Assembly (NCBI GenBank): GCA_903859705.1
Contig: CAIONQ010000077.1
Span: 62,001 to 126,000 of the forward strand
Direction: 5' to 3'
Length of the DNA: 64,000 nucleotides
Origin: an uncultured Chthonomonas sp.
GTDB lineage: Bacteria > Armatimonadota > Chthonomonadetes > Chthonomonadales > Chthonomonadaceae
Positions 42,061-51,065 of this stretch are shown here, piece after piece (within the stretch, counting starts at the first letter, position 1; the number at the start of each line of letters is the position of its first letter). The notes below the pieces were generated by a model that saw nothing but the letters and a program-made list of their open reading frames with translations, made no database searches and was not told the origin of the DNA. Position numbers and translations under genes: made by a program.

Positions 42061-43485
42061 TTAGTTGCCAGCAGGTTGCTTCTGGTCGCCCTTCTTGTTG
42101 TCGGTGCCCGTTGCCGGGTCAATACCATCACCGGTTTTCTTTTGCGGTTCAGGCGTTTTTGTACCAGCATCCGGCGGAGTAGTGGCTCCCCCATCTGGCT
42201 TTCCAGCTGGCGGAGCACTGATTTCCCCTGGGGATACGGTTGGATCATCCATTATGGGCTCCAGAGGGTCGTCTGAGCCGTTATCTGCTGTCTTTTGAAC
42301 CTTATTGGCACCGGTAGCATCTTTGCCCTTGCGGCGCCTTCCGCGTCCACCCAAATTGTCCACAACGCTGGCACCGGGTGCATTAATCGTTACTGGCACA
42401 CGGTTATCGAAGAACATCCGGCTGATCAACTCTTCAGCTTTGGGTACATTGACGGTGACATAACTGTGCCCTTCAAAGGAGGGCATCGTGTCCATGATCG
42501 TATTCTCTTTTGGCACCGATTTCACCCACAAAGCCAGCGATATTAGCTGACTGGGCGTAAGATTCGTGGTCACCTGGCCAAACACCGTGTTGATCAGGTC
42601 TGGCACCTTACCAAGAATAGTCGGGCTCTTTACCTGCTGGCGAATAGCCTCCATGAAGGCGTGTTGCCGCGCAGCCCGATGCAGATCGTCATCGGAATGT
42701 CGCATACGAACAAAACCCATGGCCTGGTAACCATTCATATGCTGAAAGCCCTTTTTTAGATGAATGTGCAGATTGCCCCAGTCATCATCATAATCCAGGT
42801 CTTTCTCAACGGTTACATCCACCCCACCAACTTTATCAACAATATCCTTGAATGTATCGAAGTTGATGGCAACATAAAAATCGGTATCGATACCGAATGT
42901 TTCCTTGATGGTTTCTGCAAGCAGCTCTGGCCCTGCGTAGGCGTTGGCAGCATTGATCTTTGTTATGCCATGCCCGGGAATATGAACGGCCGTATCTCGC
43001 GGAATACTAAGAACACGCACTGTTTTATTTACGATATCCATGCGCGCAATCATGATCGAATCACTGCGTCCACGCGAGCGCTTTAGCTCAACGGGCCGGC
43101 CAGGTTCGTAATCAACATCGCAGCCAAGCAACAGAATATTCACTACGCCAAGCTTCTCTTGCGGCAGTTGCTTGTCGATATCGTACTCAGATAGTGGGCG
43201 CAGGGGATTGTGCATAATCCCTATTGCTAACTTGCCGAGCATATCTTTGCCATCTTTGCTGTTGTGATAAATATTGCCCACAAAAGTGCCCGCGATGGCA
43301 GAAAGTACGCACAAACCGGCCGCAATAGACAGCCGCACGTTCCTCCACGATCGTGCACGTGCAGCCGCACGTCGCTCGCTCGCAGCGCTGCGTCGGCGAA
43401 CAGACTCGGCATTGGCTGCCGCGCTCGCGCTCTCAAGCGCTACTATTTCATCTTCCGAGTTGGTCGGATGCCCCGACATGTTCAT
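42061..43485 (-). CDS. LytR-CpsA-Psr (LCP) family glycopolymer ligase
   Basis: A 474-residue membrane-anchored protein. The cytoplasmic N-terminus is Ala/Arg-rich; the membrane helix lies at about 50-72 (LSIAAGLCVLSAIAGTFVG). The LCP domain covers about 110-340, with the family blocks RGRSDSIMIARMDIVNK, SIPRDTAVHIPGHGITKIN and GFVRMRHSDDDLHRAARQ, including the conserved Arg and Asp residues that bind pyrophosphate-lipid. The tail is Gly/Asp/Pro/Lys-rich. LCP enzymes attach polyprenyl-linked glycans to peptidoglycan or other acceptors. The promoter is at 43565-43594. Confidence 0.93.
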   Translation of the reverse strand: MNMSGHPTNSEDEIVALESASAAANAESVRRRSAASERRAAARARSWRNVRLSIAAGLCVLSAIAGTFVGNIYHNSKDGKDMLGKLAIGIMHNPLRPLSEYDIDKQLPQEKLGVVNILLLGCDVDYEPGRPVELKRSRGRSDSIMIARMDIVNKTVRVLSIPRDTAVHIPGHGITKINAANAYAGPELLAETIKETFGIDTDFYVAINFDTFKDIVDKVGGVDVTVEKDLDYDDDWGNLHIHLKKGFQHMNGYQAMGFVRMRHSDDDLHRAARQHAFMEAIRQQVKSPTILGKVPDLINTVFGQVTTNLTPSQLISLALWVKSVPKENTIMDTMPSFEGHSYVTVNVPKAEELISRMFFDNRVPVTINAPGASVVDNLGGRGRRRKGKDATGANKVQKTADNGSDDPLEPIMDDPTVSPGEISAPPAGKPDGGATTPPDAGTKTPEPQKKTGDGIDPATGTDNKKGDQKQPAGN

Positions 43486-43564
43486 TAAATCAAAATCTCC
43501 AGGTTAGAGAACAGTTGCTCTCCGCAGGCGAAATTTCCGGCCGGGTTTACAACTCTCCTATCGT

Positions 43565-43594
43565 ACTATAGCACTATGCTTTCTGGAGTGTCAA
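43565..43594 (-). promoter_or_regulatory. Promoter of the LCP gene
   Basis: Minus strand TTGACA (43594-43589), 18-nt spacer, TATAGT (43570-43565). The leader to the LCP start at 43485 would be about 70 nt. Confidence 0.75.
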
Positions 43595-43655
43595 GAAATC
43601 CGATTCAGCTAACGTACGCAACCCAATTTGCACACTTTTGCTTTATAGTTTTGCA

Positions 43656-43684
43656 TTGACTTGGTGTTGCTCCAACCTTATAAT
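43656..43684 (+). promoter_or_regulatory. Consensus promoter giving a leaderless sulfatase-like mRNA
   Basis: TTGACT (43656-43661), 17-nt spacer, TATAAT (43679-43684). Only six bases separate the -10 box from ATG 43691, so transcription should start at or next to the A of the start codon. No ribosome-binding site can exist in such a message. Confidence 0.75.
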
Positions 43685-43690
43685 GTCGAT

Positions 43691-45022
43691 ATGAAACGTT
43701 CTCAAACCGACTCTAAGCCCAACGTAGTGTTTATTGTTATAGATACTCTGCGTGCAACACGCCTTGGATGCTACGGATACCCACTTTCAACAAGCCCTGC
43801 AATCGATCAACTTGCTTCAGAAGGGGTACTCTTCGAAAGGTGTTTTGCACCGGGTATACCTACTACGCCAGCGCATACTACAATGTTTACCGGACTACAC
43901 CCCATAACACACAATATTGTGTGCCACGGTGGGCTGGCTGACCTGAGTCGCAGAATTCCCGTGCTTCCTGAGCGCATGCAGCAGATGAATTACACTACGG
44001 CTGCTGTGGACAATCTCTACGATATCAAACCGTGGCTTGCTCGAGGTTACGAGTTCTATATCAACCCATCTTTCAAACATAAGATGAGGCTATTGGTATC
44101 ATGCGAAGAGATAAATGCCCGCGCAGTGCCGTGGTTGCAACAGCACAAGGACGAACCGTTTTTTCTTTTTCTTCATTACTGGGAGCCACACACTCCTTAT
44201 TTGCCACCAGATAGGTACCGCAAGTTTTACCCGGGCGATAGGAACCCGTTTTCATCTGAACATACGTCCTTTGAACCAATTAAGAAGCAACCCTTCTGGG
44301 AGATGTTCAAAGATCTCTGGTTTAACAAACTTGGGCCTGTTACAGATGCCGACTATATAGCCTCTTTGTATGATGCTGAGATCCGGCATGTAGACGATGG
44401 TATTGCTGAAATCATGGATACGCTGGAACAGCTTGGTCTTTCGGAGAATACTCTGGTGATCCTTACTGGAGATCATGGCGAAAGCATGTACCAGCATGAT
44501 ATCTACTTTGATCATCACGGGTTGTATGATGACGTTATCCACGTCCCACTGATAATGCGTTATCCAGATAAGTTTGCTCCCGGCAAACGGATTGGCAACA
44601 TGGTGCAGCACCTGGATATTGCCCCAACAGTAGTTAATGCTGCCGGGCGTAATGTGCCTTGCACCGATATGGAGGGGCAAAGTTTAATCCCCCTGGCAAG
44701 TGGTAGCGTAAAAGATGGCGGATACTCGCGAGTAATTAGCTGCGAAAATACCTGGCAAAAAAAATGGGCCATAAGAACAGATACCGAGAAACTAATAATT
44801 AGCCGTGAACCAGACCACCATGGTATGCCCCGGCGCGAGTATTACAAGCTCGATTCGGACCCCGAGGAAGCTGTGAACTGTACTGAAACGCTCAGCGCAG
44901 ATGCAGACATACTGGAAGCAGCCCTGGAAAACTGGATATCCGATACCCTTGAGAGAAACGGTAAACAGCAAGACCCACTATTGGAGCAGCCCATAACACT
45001 TGGGAACAGGTGGAGCAAGTAA
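43691..45022 (+). CDS. Sulfatase-superfamily hydrolase with non-canonical nucleophile motif
   Basis: A 443-residue cytosolic member of the alkaline phosphatase/sulfatase superfamily. Metal-binding blocks are intact: NVVFIVIDTLRATRLGCYGYP near residue 12 (Asp; given as IDTLRAT), LTGDHGESMYQHD near 265 (Asp-His). The usual C/S-x-P-x-R formylglycine motif is IPTTPAHTTMFTG near residue 60, with Thr as the nucleophile position and His for Arg. It therefore cannot carry formylglycine and is more likely a phosphodiesterase, phosphatase or transferase than a sulfatase. No signal peptide is present. It is expressed from a leaderless promoter. Confidence 0.88.
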   Translation: MKRSQTDSKPNVVFIVIDTLRATRLGCYGYPLSTSPAIDQLASEGVLFERCFAPGIPTTPAHTTMFTGLHPITHNIVCHGGLADLSRRIPVLPERMQQMNYTTAAVDNLYDIKPWLARGYEFYINPSFKHKMRLLVSCEEINARAVPWLQQHKDEPFFLFLHYWEPHTPYLPPDRYRKFYPGDRNPFSSEHTSFEPIKKQPFWEMFKDLWFNKLGPVTDADYIASLYDAEIRHVDDGIAEIMDTLEQLGLSENTLVILTGDHGESMYQHDIYFDHHGLYDDVIHVPLIMRYPDKFAPGKRIGNMVQHLDIAPTVVNAAGRNVPCTDMEGQSLIPLASGSVKDGGYSRVISCENTWQKKWAIRTDTEKLIISREPDHHGMPRREYYKLDSDPEEAVNCTETLSADADILEAALENWISDTLERNGKQQDPLLEQPITLGNRWSK

Positions 45023-45053
45023 TTCGGCGCGCTCAGTTAAACTTCTAAACCAG

Positions 45054-45092
45054 AGGGCCGGTTGCATCATATGCAACCGGCCCTTTATAGTT
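45054..45092. terminator. Bidirectional hairpin terminator
   Basis: AGGGCCGGTTGCAT (45054-45067) and ATGCAACCGGCCCT (45071-45084) form a perfect 14-bp stem around CAT, with TTATAGTTT after it. It separates two convergent genes. Confidence 0.95.
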
Positions 45093-45114
45093 TACCTTGC
45101 CGTGTTCTCTAGAA

Positions 45115-48100
45115 TCAGAAGCGGGCGCGATAATCCAGGTTAACCTGCATTTGTTGCTGCAATCCCTGGAGATCATGATCCCTGAACTCAGTGGAGAGAG
45201 TAATAAAGTGATCCGCGCTCAGCGTCTGTTCAAAGCCAAGGTGCAGGTGATCTGAATGGTCATACTTGCCAACAGTGGCGTTTGCATCTTTGCTCAGGGC
45301 GATGTTCATGTGGCTGTTAGCGCTCACTTTCCTATCGTATCCCAAACCAATTGAGCGCGCAAGCACGTGGGTCATGCGGTTGTCATCCAACCGGTAGAAC
45401 CCTTCTAACGTGCCATTCTTCTTCAATTGCCTCTTGAGGCTGATATTAGAAGTGTTGATATCTCGAATATTGCCAGCCGGATCTTCCGGGCTTGTTCCAA
45501 AGGCATAAACGAAGTTAGTATCCTTGGATAACTTCCAGTCCGCCGTAAAGTTGCGAACCAGTGCTTCATTGCCAGTGATAAGCGTTTTATCTTTATAGAA
45601 GAATGACGCATGGAAGGTACGTTTTACATCTGGATCTGTCTTGAACGAGTAGGTTCGATTAATGGTGGTCGTCCCATTCGGCAATGTAATGCCAGCGTAA
45701 TCGAACAAGAATTCGTTCTTGATCATCTTAAATGTAAGATGCCCTGTCATCGTTTCGTTTTGTAACCTTCGTTGGTCGTTCAGTGCCGAGTACTTTGCAG
45801 TAACAATCAGCTCTGAAATCGGCCCGAACTTAATCGGCTTAGCATTGCTTAACGAAAAGTCCGCTGTATCCTTGGTATTCGTTGTGTTATGGATCTCATC
45901 GAACTTTGCACCGATAGTAAGGTTTTTACACGGGTCGCCTTTGAGGCCAATCGAAACCGTATCTGCATTGGTATTGTTATTTGTTAATGTTTGCGATCCA
46001 CCCGCAACTACGGCGAGTTGCTTGGTTGCCTGCCATGAAACGTCCACAGCATCCATGGCTGAAGAACCTGCCGCCCGGTTATCTCCCCTATCAATATCCA
46101 ACCGTTGGAAATTGACGAGTAAAGTTTTCTCCGGTTTCAAGTGGAGGTTCAGGTTAGAGGTGTCTTCGTAACTCCCACCAAGAAGCGAGATGCGCCTATT
46201 TTCAAAGCTCATCTGCCCGAACTTCATTTGCGGTGTATCAAACTTTAGATCCTGTACGATGGTGTCGGCTGTTTTCGCCCCGCCTGAGTAGCTTGCCAGT
46301 GCATCCCGATTCAGATTTAGCATGAACCCTTTGCCAAGGTTCTGGCTAAACACTGAGTTAGAGTGCTCAGTTCCATTCAGCAGGCCGCCACTTCGCACTA
46401 CATCTGCATCATCCAGTAAATTGAACTTGGTGTACTTACCGTAGTTGTAGAGTGCCGACACCCTGTGACTGTCATGGTTGATGTGATCGATAGCATTAGT
46501 CGCATCGCTTACTGTCGAGTCCAGAGTAAGGCCCTTGATCGATGTCAAATGGGCAGTAAGGTCCATGTGCTTGAAGCCACGATCGGTTTCAATTGCCTTC
46601 TTATCCGGTGCAGCCAGGGCAAGGTCAGCGGATCTGCCAAAGTTCTGATCGACATCCGACTCATGGGCTACCAGGCTCAGCCCCTTGGTATCCAGAGTAA
46701 TCGCGCGGCGTACTAACCCAACATTTGCAGCACGGCGTGCAGCGTTTGCATCCTGGCTATTTGCAAGTGCGGTGCTGTACACGTTCGCAAGGGCGTCCGT
46801 TGAAGTACCATACTCCAGGTCAGAAAACGAGACTTTGGTTAGCTTGCTGAGCTGCCATGCCATGTTGGTGGACTTCTTAGTAAGCCCATATTCATTGCCG
46901 AACTGCGCCTTCTCAACATCCATCAGAGAAGGAAGCAGATTAAAGCTATTTGCGATCGTTTGATCAACAACTGACATCTGGAAGAACTTGGTGGAGTATG
47001 CAAGCGAGGTGCGCTCGACTCCGCCATGCGGACTTTCAGCCATGGCTGTTGGACGCAGCGACATCTGACTGAAGTTCAGAGCATTCGTCTTGGTAAGGGA
47101 TACTGCCCCATGTATACCAGACCGGCTGAGGCCGGCATCTTTTATTACCTGCGTCTTATCAACGGCAGTAACCTGAGCAGCGGTGGCAGTGGGATCAAAC
47201 TGGCGGCGAACATCAAGCGCCATCGCAGTTTTGTCGTCGTCAGAAAGGTCAATCAGGCGGCCAAAGCTTCTATCAACCCGTCGGTTAACAATCTCGAGAC
47301 CAAGCTTACCTGTATCGTACAGCAATGATTGCCGAGAGAAGGAACCTTTTCCATCTTGTACGTCTGTAGACTGTAACGCGAGACCCAGCGCGGTTTTAGG
47401 CGCACCCTTTGGTGCCGCAAACCCGAAAGCGAAACCGGACCTTTGCAGGCCCTTCTGTTTCTCAAGCACAGCAAGTTGCGCCAATGCAGATTTATCCGCA
47501 GCATTGGCATCCTTGAGCGACTGAAATGCGCCGAAATCTTTTGCAATATTCTGGAAGTCAGCACTAAAATGCGCTGAGCCTGATTGCATCGAAACTTGCT
47601 GAGTTATAAACTGCTTAAGGCCAGAAAGTGGATTAACATTGGCGGCAACCGGCGTTTTACCAGGCGTATTTAGAGCCAGGCCATTACCAAAGTAAAGCAT
47701 GCCACCGAAATGGTCCAGCTTACCCTTCCCGAAATCGCTCTTAAGATTAAGGCCGTACAGCGAGCTCTTGTTGGTGCCAAATCCAAGATCGAACGACAAC
47801 CCAAGTTTTGTGGCTGAGCCGGCTAAACTGAGCTCTAGGCCAGAAAACATTGAGGATTGTTTGGCTGCAACCGGACCATCTATGTACCGATAGTAGACAC
47901 TGAAAGAGGTGGATGCACTTATCGGGTTCTGAAAATAAAGCGAACCAGTATCCGAGTCGATCCAGAAATCAACACCCTGCCGCATTATCCCAACACCAAG
48001 GTGCACAGAAAGCGTATCTGTTAAGACATTGGGGTGAGCAAGCTTGTAACCTAAGCGCCCGCCATTACCACGTAGAACTTCAGTAGCTGGCTTGCCAGGA

Positions 48101-48363
48101 TCTGTTGTGGTTACGTGCGACGATGTTCCGGCCGTAAGCACACTGGCAGCCGTAGCGCCTGACACCTGTGGCGACGTAGGAGATGCGATAGAGAACGGTT
48201 GGATGGTTTGTGCGTAAAGTGGCACTCCAGAGAACAGCGGGATCATTACAATACCGGTTCTCAGAGCGTTGCTGGCAAAGCGACGACGAGATAACCGTCT
48301 TGCCATGCCTGTTGGGCGCGAGCCCATATTATTCTGTTTTTGTCTTACTCTTCGTTCGGTCAT
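45115..48363 (-). CDS. Giant putative outer-membrane beta-barrel protein
   Basis: A 1082-residue exported protein that I cannot assign to a named family. A basic N-terminus (ARRLSRRRFASNALRTG) and hydrophobic core ending GVPLYAQ form the signal peptide. Near residues 100-160 is a strand-turn-strand unit, GVDFWIDSDTGSLYFQNP and then SFSVYYRYID, seen as a repeat in many large surface proteins. The rest, to the end, is polar beta sequence with many strand-loop-strand patterns (for example LSLAGSATKLGLSFDLGFG). The C-terminal residue is Phe, within LDYRARF, a barrel-assembly signal. It lies 57 bp after the anti-sigma-like gene on the same strand. Confidence 0.82.
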   Translation of the reverse strand: MTERRVRQKQNNMGSRPTGMARRLSRRRFASNALRTGIVMIPLFSGVPLYAQTIQPFSIASPTSPQVSGATAASVLTAGTSSHVTTTDPGKPATEVLRGNGGRLGYKLAHPNVLTDTLSVHLGVGIMRQGVDFWIDSDTGSLYFQNPISASTSFSVYYRYIDGPVAAKQSSMFSGLELSLAGSATKLGLSFDLGFGTNKSSLYGLNLKSDFGKGKLDHFGGMLYFGNGLALNTPGKTPVAANVNPLSGLKQFITQQVSMQSGSAHFSADFQNIAKDFGAFQSLKDANAADKSALAQLAVLEKQKGLQRSGFAFGFAAPKGAPKTALGLALQSTDVQDGKGSFSRQSLLYDTGKLGLEIVNRRVDRSFGRLIDLSDDDKTAMALDVRRQFDPTATAAQVTAVDKTQVIKDAGLSRSGIHGAVSLTKTNALNFSQMSLRPTAMAESPHGGVERTSLAYSTKFFQMSVVDQTIANSFNLLPSLMDVEKAQFGNEYGLTKKSTNMAWQLSKLTKVSFSDLEYGTSTDALANVYSTALANSQDANAARRAANVGLVRRAITLDTKGLSLVAHESDVDQNFGRSADLALAAPDKKAIETDRGFKHMDLTAHLTSIKGLTLDSTVSDATNAIDHINHDSHRVSALYNYGKYTKFNLLDDADVVRSGGLLNGTEHSNSVFSQNLGKGFMLNLNRDALASYSGGAKTADTIVQDLKFDTPQMKFGQMSFENRRISLLGGSYEDTSNLNLHLKPEKTLLVNFQRLDIDRGDNRAAGSSAMDAVDVSWQATKQLAVVAGGSQTLTNNNTNADTVSIGLKGDPCKNLTIGAKFDEIHNTTNTKDTADFSLSNAKPIKFGPISELIVTAKYSALNDQRRLQNETMTGHLTFKMIKNEFLFDYAGITLPNGTTTINRTYSFKTDPDVKRTFHASFFYKDKTLITGNEALVRNFTADWKLSKDTNFVYAFGTSPEDPAGNIRDINTSNISLKRQLKKNGTLEGFYRLDDNRMTHVLARSIGLGYDRKVSANSHMNIALSKDANATVGKYDHSDHLHLGFEQTLSADHFITLSTEFRDHDLQGLQQQMQVNLDYRARF

Positions 48364-48420
48364 TGCAAAAACTCACTGCAGCGCCAACGGATTGCTGCCA
48401 GTGGCCATTTGCAGCTTTGA

Positions 48421-49770
48421 TCAGAAGCTGCCGCGCAACAGGAAAACACTCGCCTCTTTGCGCTCAAGATTGCGAAGTGATAATTTATCATACCCTGAAT
48501 TCAGGGCTGCATGATTACGCGCCATGTCTGCACGCGTTAATACCTGGTTTGCATCTGGCGGCAGAGCCGTTAAATGCGCAACGATGGTATGTGTTTGGGA
48601 CAGTGGATGCACCCTGGCAGTTTCGTTTGCCGGGGTACCGCCTGCTGTTAAGGAACCAGGATTGTTTGCGGCCACCGGGCGAAGTGTATCCGTATCTCCC
48701 GAAGGCGCGTTGTTGTCTCCCTGGTCTGCCAGCCCGCCTTGCGCAGAAGCCAGTATCACTGGAGGCCGTTGGTTCTGACGATCCATACCAGGGGCAAAGG
48801 TTACCGCTGGCACCGCATCGTTAGCTTCAGGCTGATTGGCATCAACAACACTACCGGCACCTGCATCCTTTGTAAGCAAACCAGTAGAAATGCCTGTGCT
48901 TTGAAATTTACTTCTCTCTGTGCCGCGCACAGCAGTACCTACAAATCGACGTGTGCTACCAGGGTTAGCACTGCGCAATGCTACAGCGAGAGCAAGTCTC
49001 GACGAGTTAACCGAAAGTGCCTTATTTGCTGGGGGCGCGTTACGAATGCCATGCCCGGTTTCAAGCGCTAAAGTATCCGGCGCTCCAAGCAGCAGTGCAG
49101 GCGGCGCTTCAATCCGCGCAATCTTTGGTTCGCCCAAATTGGAAGAAACGGTATGAACCGACGTTTCTGTAGCCCTGAGTGCTACGAACCCGAACAATGC
49201 CGCCGCTGCTGCCCCCGCTGTGAACGTTCGGGCAAATGCAGCATATTCGCCCAGCTTGCGCAAGCTAAAGCTGCCAGCTTCCTTGCGATGCAGCGCAGTA
49301 GTAATCGAAGCTGCCAGGTGAGCGGGTGCATCTGGAACGGACATCGACCTGAGAGCCATGCCTGCAGCCTGGATCATATGTAGCTCATCGCGCCAGGAAT
49401 TGTCAGCATCCAGTTTGGATTCTACAAGTAACCGTTCATGCGGGGCTGCTTCACCATCTGCATACCTGCTGAGCAATTCCCATCGATCGTCGATGTTAAC
49501 CTCTTCAGATGCAGCATACTCCCGCAATTTAGATTGAATACTTTGTGTAAGGAACGGAGGCTCTGCTGGCTGTTGCTCAGTCATCATTGTGGCAACAGAT
49601 CCAACGCAACGAATCATGGTCAGGTGGTCCTGAAGACCCGGGTTGTGCGCCAGCAAGGCTTCAAACTCCAGCCGCTGTTCTTCGGTCGCCTCGTTATCGG
49701 CAACCAGGCTCACAAGCAGCCAGGCCTCATCGGTATCAATATTAATCTTTTTTGTATAACCGGTGGGCAT
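48421..49770 (-). CDS. Anti-sigma-factor-like membrane protein with duplicated N-terminal domain
   Basis: A 449-residue protein. Two copies of the same helical unit lie at about 22-63 and 100-141: VADNEATEEQRLEFEALL with HLTMIRCVG, and YADGEAAPHERLLVESKL with ELHMIQAAG. The form resembles the zinc-finger-type anti-sigma domain but lacks its Cys and His. One membrane helix (FTAGAAAAALFGFVAL) follows near 190, then a long low-complexity extracytoplasmic region. ATG 49770 is fixed by AAGGAGG 5 nt upstream; the frame opens 7 codons earlier. No ECF sigma gene is in the window, so its partner is unknown. The barrel protein gene follows. Confidence 0.75.
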   Translation of the reverse strand: MPTGYTKKINIDTDEAWLLVSLVADNEATEEQRLEFEALLAHNPGLQDHLTMIRCVGSVATMMTEQQPAEPPFLTQSIQSKLREYAASEEVNIDDRWELLSRYADGEAAPHERLLVESKLDADNSWRDELHMIQAAGMALRSMSVPDAPAHLAASITTALHRKEAGSFSLRKLGEYAAFARTFTAGAAAAALFGFVALRATETSVHTVSSNLGEPKIARIEAPPALLLGAPDTLALETGHGIRNAPPANKALSVNSSRLALAVALRSANPGSTRRFVGTAVRGTERSKFQSTGISTGLLTKDAGAGSVVDANQPEANDAVPAVTFAPGMDRQNQRPPVILASAQGGLADQGDNNAPSGDTDTLRPVAANNPGSLTAGGTPANETARVHPLSQTHTIVAHLTALPPDANQVLTRADMARNHAALNSGYDKLSLRNLERKEASVFLLRGSF

Positions 49771-50036
49771 TAAACCCTCCTTAACGCCCATGAGCCAACA
49801 CGCATCTTTCTAGAATGTTGGCACGTTTATGTCATTTATTACGACACGTCGATCCGAAATCGGTTACATATTTTCGTGGATGCACCCAGTATCTGAGCGT
49901 AATAATTGCATATCTAACATATCCATACTGGTTTATAGCCGGTAAATGGCAGGTAAACGGAATATATGAGCCGAAACAGTCTCCATTACAGGCTGCCACA
50001 TGCTAAACGGCCCGGCAGCTGATTAAGGAGTTTTAC
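49771..50036. other. Divergent intergenic region with an inverted repeat
   Basis: No gene supported. GCCAACA (49794-49800) and TGTTGGC (49816-49822) are perfect 7-bp arms 24 bp before the anti-sigma-like start. A 63-codon frame here lacks a ribosome site and is not believed. Confidence 0.5.
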
Positions 50037-50468
50037 ATGCTTAAATCTACGCTTATCCACCCGGATATATTGCATGCCATTGGCGCAGCAGGGCACGGTT
50101 CACAGGTCCTCATAGCAGATGGCAACTATCCATGCTCCACCACTGCCGGCCCTAATGCAGAGTTGGTATACCTTAACCTCTGCCCAGGCACGGTGACCGT
50201 TACGGAAGTAATCAGGTCCATTGTATCTGCAACACCCATTGAGGCGGCAATCGTGATGCAAACAGCAGATGGATCCGAGCCACCAGTGTTTAGTGAATTC
50301 CGGTCTCTTTTGCCGGATGGCGTCGATATCGAACCACTTGAACGTTTCTCATTCTATGATGCGGCTGGCTCGCCCAATGTTTGCCTGGTAATTGCAACAG
50401 GCGAACAGAGAATTTACGCAAATATATTGCTGACCATCGGAGTTGTACCGCCGCCAGCCGCTGGATAA
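50037..50468 (+). CDS. RbsD/FucU family sugar mutarotase
   Basis: A 143-residue protein. The catalytic His is in IGAAGHGSQVLIADGNYP near residue 20 and the C-terminal QRIYANILLTIGV contains the conserved Tyr-x-Asn. These place it in the D-ribose pyranase/L-fucose mutarotase family, which interconverts anomers of free sugars so that kinases or isomerases can use them. The sequence pattern of the active-site loop resembles FucU more than RbsD. AAGGAG lies 8 nt before ATG 50037. No sugar transporter or kinase is adjacent, so the sugar is not known. Confidence 0.92.
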   Translation: MLKSTLIHPDILHAIGAAGHGSQVLIADGNYPCSTTAGPNAELVYLNLCPGTVTVTEVIRSIVSATPIEAAIVMQTADGSEPPVFSEFRSLLPDGVDIEPLERFSFYDAAGSPNVCLVIATGEQRIYANILLTIGVVPPPAAG

Positions 50469-50672
50469 CACACCACAGAATCCTTAAACCGTTACAAAAC
50501 CTGATAAGCAATCTGTGCGTATTACGCATAACAGGGCACAGTTTTACTTGTCAAGTTAAGGCTGGCACGGAATGGGCCGCTTCAGGCTACCTGGCGGCCC
50601 CGATCATCAAGGGTATTTACTCGATTCAGATGCCTGCATAGTGCTTGCATGTGAATGGGGAGGAATAAAAGA

Positions 50673-50960
50673 ATGGGAATACTACTCGGCTTGCTCTATT
50701 TCCTGGGACCGGGCGTTGTTGGAGCAGGCATGCTCACATACTCCGGCAGGTGCCGTGGTAAAAACGGCAAGGCTGTTTTTCGCCTTGGCGGTTGGGGGCT
50801 GTTGCTAACTTATCTACGATTCTTGCCTATCTTTTTGCTTGGTCCGTTAAACTGGCTGCTTATGCTAACGCCTTCGGCAATCTGCTTTGTGCTGGCATTC
50901 AACGCACTTGTTAAGGAGATGCGAGCACAAAAGAACGGCGAATTTACCGAAGCCGCATAA
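50673..50960 (+). CDS. Small membrane protein of unknown function
   Basis: A 95-residue protein with three predicted membrane segments (GILLGLLYFLGPGVVGAG; LLLTYLRFLPIFLLGP; LNWLLMLTPSAICFVLAF) joined by short basic loops, ending in a charged tail. ATG 50673 is supported by GGGGAGG 9 nt upstream; the ATG at 50655 lies inside that ribosome site. No family is recognised. It stands alone between the mutarotase and the phosphohexomutase on the same strand. Confidence 0.7.
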   Translation: MGILLGLLYFLGPGVVGAGMLTYSGRCRGKNGKAVFRLGGWGLLLTYLRFLPIFLLGPLNWLLMLTPSAICFVLAFNALVKEMRAQKNGEFTEAA

Positions 50961-51065
50961 GCTGTACTGTTTTGCAGAGACGTTTTGGCAGGATTTTCGG
51001 GAGTTAAGATCGAACGGAGTGACGCTGTTTCGAGTTTCTGCGTGCATTTATAGGAGCGTCATGTA

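Noticed and set aside
49815-50006. 63-codon plus-strand frame between the anti-sigma-like gene and the mutarotase
   Set aside because: No ribosome site and no family-like pattern; judged to be non-coding upstream DNA.
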